Under the pieces are notes generated by a model. It was not told where the DNA came from. It did not search any database and worked only from the letters and a program-made list of their open reading frames with translations. A stretch of 64,000 nucleotides of DNA. Source: Odobenus rosmarus divergens. Taxonomy: Eukaryota; Chordata; Mammalia; Carnivora; Odobenidae. Shown here in pieces: positions 46,591-59,275 of the stretch. Position 1 is the stretch's first letter; every line of letters starts with the position of its first letter. Location of the stretch: contig NW_004450466.1 in NCBI RefSeq assembly GCF_000321225.1, positions 1,317,963 through 1,381,962 of the forward strand. The letters run 5' to 3'. Position numbers and translations under genes: made by a program.

Positions 46591-46604
46591 TTTTTGTTTT
46601 TTTA

Positions 46605-46690
46605 AAGCAAAAGCTTTCAGGTTGGTAGGTTTTGAGTTGGAATCTTGGCTCGGGCACTTACTTGTTGTGCTGTAGTTTATCATTGCAATG
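46605..46690 (+). mobile_element. MIR 5' part (tentative)
   Basis: 'GTTTTGAGTTGGAATCTTGG', 'CTCGGGCACTTACTTGTTGT' and 'GCTGTAGTTTATC' resemble the MIR 'tcgaatcccggctctgccacttactagctgtgtgac' segment. Confidence 0.55.
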
Positions 46691-46696
46691 GAGGTG

Positions 46697-47042
46697 TCTT
46701 AGTGAGCGTGGGCTGCTATAACAATGTAACACACACTGGGTGGCTTATAAACAACGGAAATTTATTTCTCACAGTTCTGTAGGTTGGTAAATCCAAGATC
46801 AAGGGAACAGAAGATTCTGAATTCATAGGCAGCTATGTTGTTGCTGTAAACCACATGGTGGGGGCTCTCTTTGGGGTCTCTTTTTTAAGGGCACTAATGG
46901 CATTCATGAGGGCTCTGCCCTCATGATCTAATGATCTAATCCCTTCCCTGAATCCCCACTTCCAAATACCCTCACAATGGGGATTAGTTTTCAGCACATG
47001 AATTTGGAGGGATGGGGGGACACAAACATTCATTCTATAGCA
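46697..47042 (+). mobile_element. MLT1-family (ERVL-MaLR) solo LTR, probable
   Basis: Starts 'TGTCTTAGTGAGCGTGGGCT' and ends 'CATTCTATAGCA', the TG...CA form of an LTR. Inside are 'GGGTGGCTTATAAACAACGG', 'AAATTTATTTCTCACAGTTC', 'AAGGGCACTAATGGCATTCA' and 'ATGAATTTGGAGGGATGGGG'. No internal retroviral genes follow, so it is a solo LTR. The subfamily is not certain. Adjacent on the left to a MIR. Confidence 0.75.
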
Positions 47043-48384
47043 GAGCGTCATGGTATTAATGCATACAGTTGGTTAATGTAAGTATCTCTATTTATATAAA
47101 TATACATTCATAAATGTAGTTGTTTTAGCCAACTGCAGGGACCAGAATACTAGAAACTTTAACCTTATTGACCTTACACATTACTCTACAACCTTAAGGA
47201 GGAAAGGTGTTGCCACACTAGACATTTTCATAGAATTCTGTAGAATTAGTTATGTCCCCTAAAGCCTTCTTACAAATACAAATTTTTTTATTAACAATGA
47301 CAGCAAATAACATATATCTGAAGCATTACATCACATTTATTTTTTTCCAAATTATCTAAATCAATTCTTTCTTTATAGTAGCATTTTTTCCTAAATAGGA
47401 GTTTTCTTTACTGAAATGGGTATCTAGCAGCACCAAAGAATAAAGATGACATAACAAGGCAGCACTGAAAACTCCATCTGCATGTGTTCTTATAAACTTT
47501 GTGGCAATATTGACTCATGACCAAGAAGCCCCTTGAGTTCAATAATTCAATGTTCTATTAATTATCTTGCTATTTGCTCAAAATATCTAGAATATTGTTT
47601 CAATTGCCTTCTTTATTCTGCCTCTGTTGACACAGCTCCACACCCGAAGATACTCTTAAAATTTGCTAATAACTTCTATTGAAGTAGTCACTACTTATGG
47701 AGCTCATTTTCCTAATAGTTATAAAAGATTCAGTAGGCAACTGGTGCTATGAAGGTGTTTTTCTTGAAAAAAAAAATAAAATAAATTGAATTTTTTAAAA
47801 TGGTAACATCAAAGAGCTCACTTTATAAAAAAAGAAATTCTAAATAGAATATGAACAGGCAAGCTGAACACCTACATCTTCCAACTCCTTTCTCCCTTGT
47901 GTGCTGAGGAAATGTTTATGTTCTGGGTGAGGAGAAAAGAAATTTTCCTGAGTCACTTTTATACCTCCTACCCTGATTCTACACACTGACCTGCAGGCCA
48001 AGGAAAATGAGCTTTTCATATGTAAAGAACAGATGACCAGTACTCATACTAGCAAGTGGGATGTCCCTGATACATATATATGTAGAAATCTCTAACTTTT
48101 CTAGGAATGACTGACTTTTTTGGGATATCATTTAGCCAAAACCAACTTCCAAATCAACAACACTCCTGATCTTTAATGCAGTTTTATCAAAGTAGTATTA
48201 TGTAAGCATATGCCTTGCTGCTAGAAAATTTGTAACTGTAACAATGGAAGAGTGAACTTTCATTGCTTCCTAACAAAAGCTCCTATTTGGAAAAGGCAGT
48301 AATAGTTAAGCATTAGTGATTTCCCCGATTTGGGATAGTCAATTTTAAATTTCCAATACATGAAATTACACAAAGAGGGCTTCT
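47043..48384. other. Unique AT-rich block
   Basis: No gene or confident repeat over 1.3 kb. Confidence 0.45.
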
Positions 48385-48510
48385 AATAAATAGGGATGAT
48401 AATTCATACCTATCCAGCAATGAGGCTCAAGTGAGATCACATAAAGCCCTTAGCAGAGTGCCTGGCACATAACAGATGCTTAACAAAAGATGGGTAATAG
48501 TATATATATA
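48385..48510 (+). mobile_element. MIR 3' half
   Basis: 'GGGATGATAATTCATACCTA', 'CTCAAGTGAGATCACATAAA', 'GAGTGCCTGGCACATAACAG' and 'ATGCTTAACAAAAGATGGG'. Confidence 0.75.
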
Positions 48511-48529
48511 AAATTGCCACAGCAAAGCA

Positions 48530-48640
48530 GGAGTATAATTAAGAGCATAGGCTATGGAGTCAGGCAACCTGATTCACTCACAGCTGTACTTGTGAGAAGT
48601 GAACAAATTCTTAAAAACTATTTAGAAGATTCCGCTCACA
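48530..48640 (+). mobile_element. MIR 5' half, separate copy
   Basis: 'AATTAAGAGCATAGGCTATG', 'GAGTCAGGCAACCTGATTCA' and 'CTCACAGCTGTACTTGTGAG'. The order (3' half, then 5' half) shows these are two MIR copies and not one. Confidence 0.7.
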
Positions 48641-48954
48641 TCATAAATTCAAAATAAATGTGGTTTGCTGTATTCCATCATCATCATAAAATCATTTTAT
48701 TAAGGTCTTCTATTAAAACTGTATAGCTTTTGACAATGATAAATAAAATCCCTTCTTCTATAATTCTTATTTTTCCTCTTCCAGTATATGAATGAGATAA
48801 AAGCTCCATAAGCATTTTAATTTAACATACATCACAACTGGAAAATTACTTAAATTTGGGGTTTATCCAAAACAAGGTCAGTTTATGCCTTTTTATGCTA
48901 CTGGAATTAACTTCAATTATAATGACTTTCCACTTGGTTTAAATAATGTAAGAA

Positions 48955-49630
48955 CATTAAACAATTGTTTGTTGAGTCCTAGTATGTACCAAGCACTCTG
49001 ACTAGGACCTGGGGAACCCGTGGAAGATAAAAACACACAGTCTGCATCCCCCGTGGCCCTCACTGTGTAGTGGAGAGAGATTTATCAAACCACTATACTG
49101 ATAAAGGGACAGATACAGCTGGCTGAAGGATGTAGAAGAGACATACATGGTGCTGTTGGAAATTATTATTGAAGAAAATCTTATCCCAGAGGCCAGAAAG
49201 GCTCTCCTTGAGGACATGCTTACTGAGATTTGAGGGATGAATAGGAATTAACTGTGCAAAGAGAAAAACAGACTGACTACTCTAACCAGAGGGGGCATCA
49301 GACACAAAGGACCAGTGGTAGAGGGAGCTGGACACGTTTTAGAAACTGAAAATTCAGTGTGATTGGAATGCAAAGAGCAGGACTCTAGACTTATGATCAA
49401 GTGTAAGGCCATTTTATAGATGGTTTTGCTCTTTAAGAGCAATGGAGAGTCTGTAAGGAATTTTAAAGAGTAGGCTGACCATTCACAATGGCATTTTTGA
49501 AACAGTCCACTCGAGCCATGGTAAGGGAAAGATCTGAGTGTGGGGTCAGAATGGATGCAGGGATGCCACACAGAGGACACTGACAGAAGTCTAGGTCAGA
49601 GTAGGGGAGTGGTGATGGAGAGAAACAGAT
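48955..49630 (-). mobile_element. Long L2 element, minus strand
   Basis: From the tail 'TTGTTGAGTCCTAGTATGTA', 'CCAAGCACTCTGACTAGGAC' through 'GAGATTTGAGGGATGAATAG', 'AGTCTGTAAGGAATTTTAAA' and 'GTCTAGGTCAGAGTAGGGG' in reverse-complement order. It explains the 110-codon frame at 49248-49580, which I do not call as a gene. Confidence 0.72.
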
Positions 49631-50639
49631 TTAGAAGTTAATTAGAATTTTGCTTTAATTTCAAACTATCCTCAGAAATATATGTATCCTCTTACATATA
49701 TACTTTAAATGCATAAATACCATACCAGCTATGTTTTGTGTGTGTGCTATAGATTATAATAGTTTAGTGATTAGGGGCAATGTGCATTAAGTAATTTTTA
49801 AGTCAACGACACACTCTCTTTTCTCAACTACGTAATAAAGATTTTCTCCAAAAGCCCAAAGGTTGTAAGTTGTTCTTATACTGAGATGGTATTGATCCAT
49901 CCTTACTACCAATTCATAATAAAAATTTTTCCCCACAGTGGGTGTGGATTTGTTCTGTTATAACGTAAAAATCATAATGTAAGTTATCTACCTTGAGAAA
50001 AGTTATATTGTATAATATAAAGTTAAGGGATAAATTTGTTTTTAGAATCCTAAAATACAGGGTATAATTGAGGAGAGAATATTTTAGTATTGTTCTACTT
50101 GACTGATCCTACACAATTATTTTGCAGCTTAAGACATCATTTTTTAAGTGTCGAGTATATACCAGAATTTATTTTATTTTCTCCATCTACTTCCAGTGAA
50201 AGAAATTTAAAACACAAAACAAATGCATACTGAATCAAATACAGAAATTGGTTAAAAATTCACGATAGGAAAACACCTTGACTTGCTTTCTTGTTAACAT
50301 TCTTATGAGCATCTTTTACTTAAGAAACAAAAGAAACCAACTAAGTCAGATGTTATACTTTGTGATGGAAAAGCACAGTATTTCATAGACTATGAGGCTG
50401 AAAAACTGTTATACTATTTAAGATTATTTTTATACTTTTTAAAAGTTATGAGCTTACTTGCAATTTTTTTTTTTTTTTTTGCCAAAACTAGTTAAATACC
50501 CCTTCCTCAACTGAACTCAATTAATTAAAGAAAGAGTTAATGTGCCTGGTCCTTTGTGACTTCCATGTCTTGATCTAACAAAGGCAGTTCTTCTCGTTGT
50601 GTCCCTGCTCAATGTGGGATACTTGTTCTCGTACTTACC
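49631..50639. other. Unique AT-rich block
   Basis: A T18 run lies at about 50463-50480. No gene. Confidence 0.45.
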
Positions 50640-50770
50640 ACTGTCTACAGTGATGGGTCTCCACTAGAGAAAGACTGAAATGCTTTTCCATCTTACTATG
50701 TCTTGTGCCTATGACAAAAACTAGCATATAGTATGTGCTCGATAAATACTCATTGCACAAATGACTGAAT
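50640..50770 (+). mobile_element. L2 3' end
   Basis: 'AACTAGCATATAGTATGTGC' and 'TCGATAAATACTCATTGCAC' form an L2 tail. The preceding 60 bases are a weaker match. Confidence 0.5.
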
Positions 50771-50860
50771 TTCATGTCATGGTTCATTACTTATATTCTT
50801 CAGAATGTCATTTCAATAATTCCTTCCCTCAACTTCATAAATCTTCTCTGTAGATAAATT

Positions 50861-51083
50861 TCTTTCTGATTTTTATTTTTTTTAAAGATTTTATTTATTT
50901 ATTTGAGAGAGAGAATGAGAGATAGAGAGCACGAGAGGGAAGAGGGTCAGAGGGAGAAGCAGACTCCCTGCTGAGCAGGGAGCCCGATGTGGGACTCGAT
51001 CCGGGGACTCCAGGATCATGACCTGAGCCGAAGGCAGTTCCTTAACCAACTGAGCCACCCAGGCGCCCTCTTTCTGATTTTTA
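50861..51083 (-). mobile_element. CAN-SINE, minus strand, perfect 15-bp TSD
   Basis: The body is about 50876-51068, from the tail complement (AAAGATTTTATTTATTTATT) to the head complement (GAGCCACCCAGGCGCCC). TSD TCTTTCTGATTTTTA lies at 50861-50875 and 51069-51083. Confidence 0.96.
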
Positions 51084-51210
51084 GCACATATATTGGCCCT
51101 CAATAACCTTGTCATTTCATATGTAAATATGTACACAAGTAAAATAGTAGTATTTATTTCCTTAGGAAAAAGATGATTTAAGAATCACAAGTATTAAAGA
51201 AAAGTTTTTT

Positions 51211-51521
51211 AAAAGTTATATTGGGGGGGATACATTATATGTTTAAAAAAAAAGAAGATAGCAGGAAGGGAAGAATGAAGGGGGGGAAATCGGAGGGGGA
51301 AAATAACCATGAGAAACTATGGACTCTGAGAAACAAACTGAGGGTTCTAGAGGAGAGGGGGGTGGGGGGATGGGTTAGCCTGGTGATGGGTATTAAAGAG
51401 GGCACATTCTGCGTGGAGCACTGGGTGTTATGCACAAACAATGAATCATGGAACCCTACATCCAAAACTAATGATGTAATGTATGGTGATTAACATAATA
51501 AAAAAATAAAATAAAAGTTAT
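51211..51521 (+). mobile_element. Young 5'-truncated LINE-1 tail (about 290 bp)
   Basis: The body is about 51220-51512. It starts 'GATACATTATATG', with a GAAGATAGCAGGAAGG block and the GGGTTAGCCTGGTGATGGG block, and ends TTAACATAATAAAAAAAT. TSD AAAAGTTAT lies at 51211-51219 and 51513-51521. Confidence 0.92.
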
Positions 51522-51687
51522 GTTTTGTTTTGTAAAGACAACTTGCTATCCCCTGGCTATACAAATAGTTAATAGCATAGTACTGGATCCAGTTTGCCTA
51601 AATTCAGAAAGTATTCTCCCTAGCTCTCTTTTTTTTTTAATTTTTTTGTTTGTCCAGATTTCTATCCTCTACATACAATCAGTACTT

Positions 51688-51874
51688 TTTTTAAAGATTT
51701 TTTTATTTATTAGAGAGAGAGAGAGACAAAAACAAGTCGGGGAAGGGGGCAGAGAGAGAAGCAGATGCCTTGCTGAGCGGGGAGCCCAATACGGGGCTCA
51801 ATCCCAGGACCCCGAGACCATGACCTGAGCCGAAGGCAGACACTTAAATGACTGAGCGCGCCCCCAGGCACCCC
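51688..51874 (-). mobile_element. CAN-SINE, minus strand
   Basis: From TTTAAAGATTTTTTTATTTATTAGAG to the head complement, which reads GCGCGCCCCCAGGCACCCC in place of GAGCCACCCAGGCGCCCC, so the head has a local rearrangement. TSD unclear (AGTAC/GTACC words flank it). Confidence 0.9.
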
Positions 51875-51999
51875 TGTACCACTTTTATTTAATATTTTTC
51901 TTTAAATCAAACTTACTTTTCCATTTAAGTGTTTTGGTAAAATAAACTTTATATTGATATAAATATTTTTATAATATGTATTAATATGTGATATTCATT

Positions 52000-53250
52000 G
52001 CCATATCTCTTTTGTTCCTTTATTCCACCTTCTTTACCTTCTTCTGGGTATAGTGTTTTTTATTACTCCATTTTTCTCCCCTATTAGCTCCTTTTTGTTG
52101 TATCTTTTTTAATGTCAACTTCCGATTAGTAATTTCATATCTTGAACAATAAGGGAAAGATAATATTTTAACCCTCTTTACACAGTATATATGGCATTTA
52201 TTATTACATATGTTGTAGACCAAACACACTATTATTTTATTTATCTTTTATATCTACGTACATATTTTCTCTTTCTGGTGTTTTCTAGTCTTTCCTAAGT
52301 TTTCATGCTTTGATTTAGAATTATTTTCCTTCCTTCTAAAGAAGTTCTTTAGACTTTGTATTTGTTGAAATAAAGCTATGCTGCTGAATTCTTTTAGTTT
52401 TTGTTAAAGGATAGTTTCCTTGGTTACACAGTTATGCAGAATAGAATTCTAGGTTGACATTTAAAACAACCATAGCACTTAAAGATGTCATTTTAATTAC
52501 CTGTAATGTCCATGGGTTTTTGTTGAAAAATCAACTGTAAAGCTTATTCTCGTTTTAAAGAAATGTATCTGACTGCTTTAAAAAATTATCTTTTTCTTTG
52601 GCATTGAACAACTGGACTACAATGTACCTTGGTGAGATTTTTTTTTTAACCTACCTTGGTGCTTTTGGATCTTGTGATCTGATGTCATTTATCATTTTTT
52701 TGGAACTATTGTGGTTATTTTCTTTTTCAATATTGATTTTCCACTGGTTGAACATCTCTCTCCTTCTGGGATTCCAATTGCAAATATACTTGAACTTCTC
52801 ACTGTAGCTTACATTTTTCTTATCGTTTTATTTTTTTTTCTCAGTTTCATTTAGACCTTTTCAATTGGCTTCTCTTTGACTACATTTATAATAGCATCTT
52901 CTCCATGCCTCTCCATTTGTTAGACCCAACCAATGATTTCTTAATATTAAGCTATGTATCTCTAAAATGTCAACTTGTTTCATTTTTACATATTTCAATT
53001 CTCTAGTGAAATTTACCATCTAGTCACATATTTAGTGTACCTTTTCTTCTGTTCTTTAATATATTAAAAATAGTTATTTTAAAATCTGTATTTACTCAAT
53101 CTGATATTGGATTGTTTGTCTACTTATTTTTTGTTTCTTGTTATTGGTCACATTTTCCTGTCTATTCACATGTTTAATAATTTTTTATTATATGTGTATA
53201 TTACATATAAAGGAAGCATAAAGCCTCTGGTTGTTGTTGTTGTTGTGTGT
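52000..53250 (-). mobile_element. Old LINE-1 5' region (L1M type), minus strand
   Basis: 'TGCAGAATAGAATTCTAGGT', 'ACTTAAAGATGTCATTTTAA', 'TACAATGTACCTTGGTGAG', 'TCTCCTTCTGGGATTCCAAT' and 'TCAATCTGATATTGGATTG' are collinear with old L1 5' UTR sequence in reverse complement. Non-coding. The 5' limit is uncertain. Confidence 0.65.
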
Positions 53251-54320
53251 GTTTTTTGTCCTGGACAGAGTTCCCCTTTTCTTCTGCAAGGGAGAGAGGG
53301 TTGGGGGTGGTTAATCACTTCCACTCAATCATGCATTGAGATCGGTTATTGGCTAGGTTGATGTTTTCATAAGAATGCTTATTTCTGATTCTTTTTTTTT
53401 TTTTCAGGCACAGCCCAGGCTACTGCCCAAGAGACAAACAGGTTTCTACAACCTTATCTCTAAAAGACTAAGGAAGTTTTGGTCAGCCTTTGTAGGTTTT
53501 GAGTTTGCTGTTTGGCCTTCAAATTTGATAAACATCCTAAGAATACAAACTGTATATTTGAGGAAGACCTATTCTTCAAGTGGGACTTGGTTTCCTCAAT
53601 TTTGTGAAACTACGGGAAAATGTCAGACACCCCTATAAAGCTTCCTACCCTTCAGGATGGCCCTAAATTCAGCAAATAGGCCATAGGAAAAACAAGTAAA
53701 ATTTTAGGGTCTCTAGAGTTTCTAACATGTTGTTCAAGTTCTATGGAGAATTTGCTCATTTCACTTTCCTCTTTGTGTGAGCATAGCCTGATCTGTAACT
53801 CATACTAAGAATTGGTAATTATGCCCAGGGAAGAAAACAACAGGTGTTCAACTTTCCACCTTGAAAAAGCTTGTCCATCCCTCTTGGATTTTTTGTTCAT
53901 CTAATCCTCTTTGTTTCCACAAATCTCTATTTTTAGAACTACTTATTAAACACAGGTGATTTAAGTCTCTAAAGAGTTATCCTCTCTGTACTTGCAGATA
54001 CCTTTTGTTTTGAAATTTGGGGATACCTCAAATCCAGCAACTTATGACCTATTCCTGAGTTGCTTTAGATGCTTGTCAAGGCTATCCTGACTTGGGCAGG
54101 GAAAAACCATGGTGAGAAAGAAGCCCCTATCTCCCTAAAGGGAGTTTCTAAATCTCACGTCAAACAAAATAGATCTGTTTTAAATGACTTTACTAATTCA
54201 ATTTATATCCAATGAGCCCCATTTAATACAGCATATTCTATAGCTTGAAAACCATGCCAGTGACCAAATAATTGGTTTGCCATACCTGAAAATCAATATA
54301 ACTTTTTCTGCTTAAAAAAA
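53251..54320. other. Spacer, possibly more of the old L1
   Basis: A (GTT)n run lies at about 53229-53246 and a T15 run near 53391-53404. The old L1 5' region may continue to about 54100, but I see no firm landmark. No gene. Confidence 0.35.
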
Positions 54321-54540
54321 AATATGGTAGGGGCACCTAGATGGCTCAGTCAGTTGAGTGTCCAACTCTTGATTTCAGCTCAGGTCATGATCTCAAGGTT
54401 GTGAGATCGAGCCCTGCATAGGGCTCCACACTCAACATGGAGTCTGCTTGGGATTCTCTTTCCCTTTCCCTCTGCACCCCCACCCCCTGCACTCTCTCTT
54501 TCCCTCTAAAATAAATAAATCTTTAAAACAATATGGTAGG
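54321..54540 (+). mobile_element. CAN-SINE with 11-bp TSD
   Basis: The body is about 54332-54529. TSD AATATGGTAGG lies at 54321-54331 and 54530-54540. Older subtype with 'GAGATCGAGCCCTGCATAGG'. Confidence 0.95.
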
Positions 54541-57500
54541 AGTTAACAGGAAAGATGGAGAAAAGTATATATATTTTGCCAAAACAGTCTGCAAAAAGAA
54601 AAATGGCATAGGCAAAAATTTCAGAATAAATTTCTGTAGGATCACAGGCCACCAACTATTTTTAAAAAATGGTAAAAAAGAGAAAGTATGTTTAATAACA
54701 CTACCTACAAGTAACGAATGAAACTTTTTTTTATCTGTTATAATAAATTATTTTCTTGAGAATGAAATAACAGCTATTATATTTTACTAACTCAAGAAGA
54801 GGATGAATATACAGTAATTGAATTTCCTATGAGAGATTCTAATAAAAAATGGACATTATTTGCATCATCTTTATCATATAATCAACTCTATATTATAAAG
54901 TTTAAAATATGAATTTATCCTGTCCATAAAAATGCTTTTGCATGTCTGAACTTTGCAAGGTAAAAGAGAAGTGTTTTCAAAGAAACACCACATTTGTACC
55001 TTCACAGGCTCATGAGATATGTAAATGGTCTTTAAGTCTTCCTAAAGGAGAAACCACCACTTTTTCTACCTTTATGTCAAGAAGCTTAAAAAATAGAAGT
55101 TTAAGACCCACCAAGTGAACTCTACCCATGATCTCTGGCCAATAAAATACCCCATAACTCCAGGCGACTGTGTGGTGTGGGGTTGTCCACCCCTATATTT
55201 CCAAGATTTATTTAATAATTTACCATGTCAGAGCTTTTATACTTAAATAAAAGCTTCTAAGTTAATTTGTCAGGAAACAAATCCACAGAAGATAGTATGT
55301 ACTGGAACAAAAGTGGGAAAATAAGGTTCTGCTTGTCTGTTCTTTGGTATTTGTCTGTTCTGCTTTTCCTCCGAATTCATGTACGATCTCTCTCTGGCCT
55401 CTTAGTGAGGACAGATTGTTGATCCATGCCCTAAGTGAAATCTAGTTTTATCTGTATTTATTTCATTACTACATATCTATTTATATTCATGCAAGTAGCA
55501 GCATACAGTCCTTTCCCAGAGTATGGGAAGTTGCCTTAGCCCATTTGCATGTGTATGTGGCAGAGAGAACACACTTATGAAACCCTGAATGGTAAAGAGC
55601 CTCTTCGTGTATTAAAGGAGAACCCAATAGATTGATGTAAGTCATTATCCCAGTCTACACATACAGTACCTCTGGTAACGAATACCATCGCTATCATTTT
55701 TTATTACTGTTGGTGGTTGGGCTAGTAGTGGCAGTATGTTATAGAATAGTAACTTTATAGAATCAATTCTCTGTGTTAATCCTTAGACATGTGAGTAGCA
55801 TGATCCTAAAATATGTGTCCATATGGCTAGATCTAGATGATTTTTAAGATCATCCTTCAGAATGCCTTTGAGACATTTTAGATTTTCAGATTTCTAGGCT
55901 ACAACCAGAGAAAAGCATTCATATGGGAGGTGAGGGTTAAGCAACTCAATCACATATCCAACCTGCCAGCTTAAAGATAGTTTAGTAATATCAGTCTCCA
56001 TGCTGCTGGTGTTCACTTGATAAAGAATATTAACCTCTCTTCACCTTAACTTGATTATTTTGTTATCGGTAGCATTTATTCTTTTATAGCACTGTAGGAC
56101 ACCTATAAACCATCTTTTTGCTCCACAGAGCAAGGTGGAAATCATGAGTGCATGGTGAATCAAAAATTTAATTTTAGATCGGATATTTTGTCCTCAAATA
56201 TTAAACCCCTATTTGTGCTTTTAAGGTACTATTTGAATATTAAATATTAAATCTATTTAAATTAAATCTATCATTCAACGTTAAACTCTTATGAAAGATA
56301 GCTCTATAGGCTTAACTCTCTTTAATTCTCTCTGGTCTTATTATGGATATGAATTATTATATTTTTAATTTTATCCTTAAGAACTTTCTGAAGGGCTTAA
56401 GCCTTTCAACAATTGATCCAACTGTGTTTTTTGATATACAGTATTTATAGAAATATCATAGAAGCTAAACAGGTGTTATAGGAGATATTATGAAAAGGTA
56501 ATTGTAGGTTATAGGCCAAAGTAAGCCAGATCTCAAAATGTAAAGAGATTGAGACAGAAAGCCAGAACAGACAACTCAAGTGAAATGGCACATAGTTTCT
56601 TTAATGAAAGATAATAACCCCAACACCTTCACTGGAATTGGCTCGTATCTTCCAGAAGCCACTGTTCCACTGTATGATTTAGAAATCCACTAAAAAGTGG
56701 GGAACTCTTATACATCATTGGAAACAGCCATCATAAAATTTAATAGAGGAAAAAAATCTACAACTTTGAAGATTGTGGCTGAAAAAGAACGCTGGATTGC
56801 CTATCCTTTCAGATTCTCTTCAGGATGATCTAGCATTGATTTATGACAGGATTGATCTATGATTCTATGAGGCTGAAATGAAAAAGGATTAAGTACAGAT
56901 TGGACATCTACATTGATTGTAGATTGTCTGCACAGACTATTTGTCTAAGGGGTGGGAGAAGAGAAACCCTCCACATGGCAGACACATTGTTTTAGGCACT
57001 AAAAATATGTTCTGTAGTAGTGCTTCTCAAACAAACTATGATGAAGGGCAAGATTTCACTTCAAAAATTTGCTATCCACAGTAGACCACTATGTGGTCTT
57101 ATTTCTCATAACTAGTATGCAGTTCACACCACATGATTCCTACTTCTATTTAATTAGATGAGTCCATTGAGGATGGATTTGACTGTTGGAGTCATGTCAA
57201 ATCACTATAGCATTTTCTAAACCCTTACTCTCAGCCTCTGTATATCTTGTGGAATGGTAAGTGTGCTTGGACCACAAAAGGGTTTGGGGAACAAGCTATT
57301 TTCCTCTGACCTCCTCTCTGTTCAACTCTATCCTCATTTCTTCACAAGAGGAAAGAATCTCAGCCTAATTGGTCAAGTTCCAGATGTCAGGTTGGCACTC
57401 GATATAACAGCCTAGGATCATTTCATACTCAAACATGGCTTCCATGTAGTGGTTATACACTTAGGTAATGATCTTATTTTCCCGTCCCTTCTCATGCTGC

Positions 57501-57835
57501 CTCTGCCCTCCCCCAAATTTCCACTTCATGGAAGTTGGTCAGTTGGTAAACTTGAGTCCTACCCAGGTGGTGCTACCACCCTTTCTTCACATGAATGCCC
57601 AACCTGTCTGCTGAAGCCAGTAATAGGATTTCGATATTCATATTCAGACTTTACAAGGAGGATGAAATGCACTTAGGTCTCTGGCCTAACCTACATGCTC
57701 TGTATCAGATTTGTAGGAGAATCCTACGTTAAGGTATCAAACACTAATCTAGATATTAAGTACTATTTTGTTTGTATTGGCAACTTGGAATTCTACATAA
57801 AGAGAAGCTGTGGAGAGATGGGGTTTATAAACTTC
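54541..57835. other. Longest largely unrepeated block (3.3 kb)
   Basis: No repeat recognised with confidence and no gene. An ATTTGCAT octamer lies at about 55543-55550. Frames such as 57449-57676 lack domains or splice-like borders. AT-rich near 56160-56280. Confidence 0.4.
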
Positions 57836-58024
57836 AAAGATTACGGGTCATGGGGTGCCAAGTTGGCTCAGTTAAGCTTCCACCTCTCGATTTTGGCTTA
57901 GGTCATGATCTCAGGGTTATAAGATCAAGCCCCACGTCAGGCTCCATGCTGGGCAGGGAGCCTTAAGATTTTCTCTCTCCCTCTCCCTCTGCCCCCAGCC
58001 CCGGAAAAAAAGATTACTGGCCAT
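57836..58024 (+). mobile_element. CAN-SINE with about 16-bp TSD, eroded
   Basis: The body is about 57852-58008. The head reads GGGGTGCCAAGTTGGCTCAG and the tail is reduced to GGAAAAAAA. TSD AAAGATTACGGGTCAT (57836-57851) matches AAAGATTACTGGCCAT (58009-58024) with two changes. Confidence 0.93.
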
Positions 58025-59275
58025 TATGCCATCAAATATAATTTTAAAATAAAATAATAAAGGAGGAGTTTTGATAGTTCAGTTGATGAACCAGCATTTG
58101 AGAACAAAGTGTCTGTCTCATTGAGACAACCGGGCTCTAAGTTAATCAACTTAAGACTACAGCTGCTAATAGATGCACAGGAGAGACCCACCAGGGGAGA
58201 CTCATCTGAAAACCGCAGATTTTTGGTTTTCTGTCTTTATGGGTACTAGTAGGGTAAATAAGATGTAGCTATTGATGTTAGATTGACCGCTATGGATTCT
58301 GTTTCTCTTGTGCTTGTTTTGAAACTTTTTTCCTCCTTTAGCCTGATTTCTCATTCACGGATGATCAATAGCTTGCTTTTCCATGGTAAGTTAGTTTCTG
58401 CTGCAAGAAAACAAGTTGTAGAAAGGAAATACTTTGGCCCCATTAAAATAATGAAAGTCAGCCATGGCCTGGGTTGAAGAAGTAAGCAAAGGTAAAGGCA
58501 CAGACAAGCCTGCTTCTCACTACCACTAGACTCACAGCTTGGGAAGTACGCATAGAAGCATGTGTGGTCATGAGGCTTGAGCTTGGCCAAAGGGTTTTTC
58601 AATAATAGGCAAATTTAATCTCATGAGAGATTTATTCTGAATGCATTTAAATTCAAAGTGTGTGAACCTTGGATGATTGGTATCTTAACGAAACTGAAAT
58701 CAAGACCCCTATCACTTTTATCACCTGCTTTATCTGTGTGTACACCCAAATTGTTTATGACTGGAAAAAAATAGAGGAATATACATTTGGTTAAGAAATG
58801 TTGTTACTTCAGAGAAAATAATGGGTTCTGACTTGTGTGGGCTTGGAACTGGTGGTGTGATTTTCTTATTTGTCCTGTTGACTCATTAGTGCTTTGGACA
58901 AGTGGGATTCTGCATGGACTGAGTCCTGGATTAACTGAATCCCAGGGATGCTAAAGGAGCTAACCTACTCCCAGGAACAAGGTCCTGGGCTACTGATTCT
59001 GAAATAAGGAATCAAGACTGTACTAAAGTCTCTGAGACTGAGCATCAAGTGACCAAAACAGTGAAAAATATGAAAAAGAAAATCTAAGAATTTTAAATTT
59101 TAATAATTTGGAGAATTCAGTTTTTGTGAAGAAAATTAGACAGTTTTGATTTTAATCTGATAGAATGAATAACAATGGTTTATACTGTTCAAATGTGGGA
59201 TATTTTTTATATTTCTGCACTTTTAGAATTTGGAGTTCGGTTATCATTCAGTCTTTATTATGTTATACTCTGGTT
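58025..59275. other. Unique block
   Basis: Opposite-strand overlapping frames at 58283-58477 and 58351-58602 have no supporting features. No gene. Confidence 0.4.

Noticed and set aside
46697..47042. Start of a full endogenous retrovirus
   Set aside because: No gag, pol or env-like sequence or second LTR follows; only a solo LTR is supported.
49248..49580. 110-codon minus frame
   Set aside because: It lies wholly inside an L2 element.
51235..51493. Overlapping plus and minus frames with similar peptides recurring at 12593, 39744, 60716 and 63611
   Set aside because: The recurring MFHDSLF...-type peptide is the translated complement of the young L1 3' UTR, and the opposite frame is its sense strand. 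It is not a gene family.
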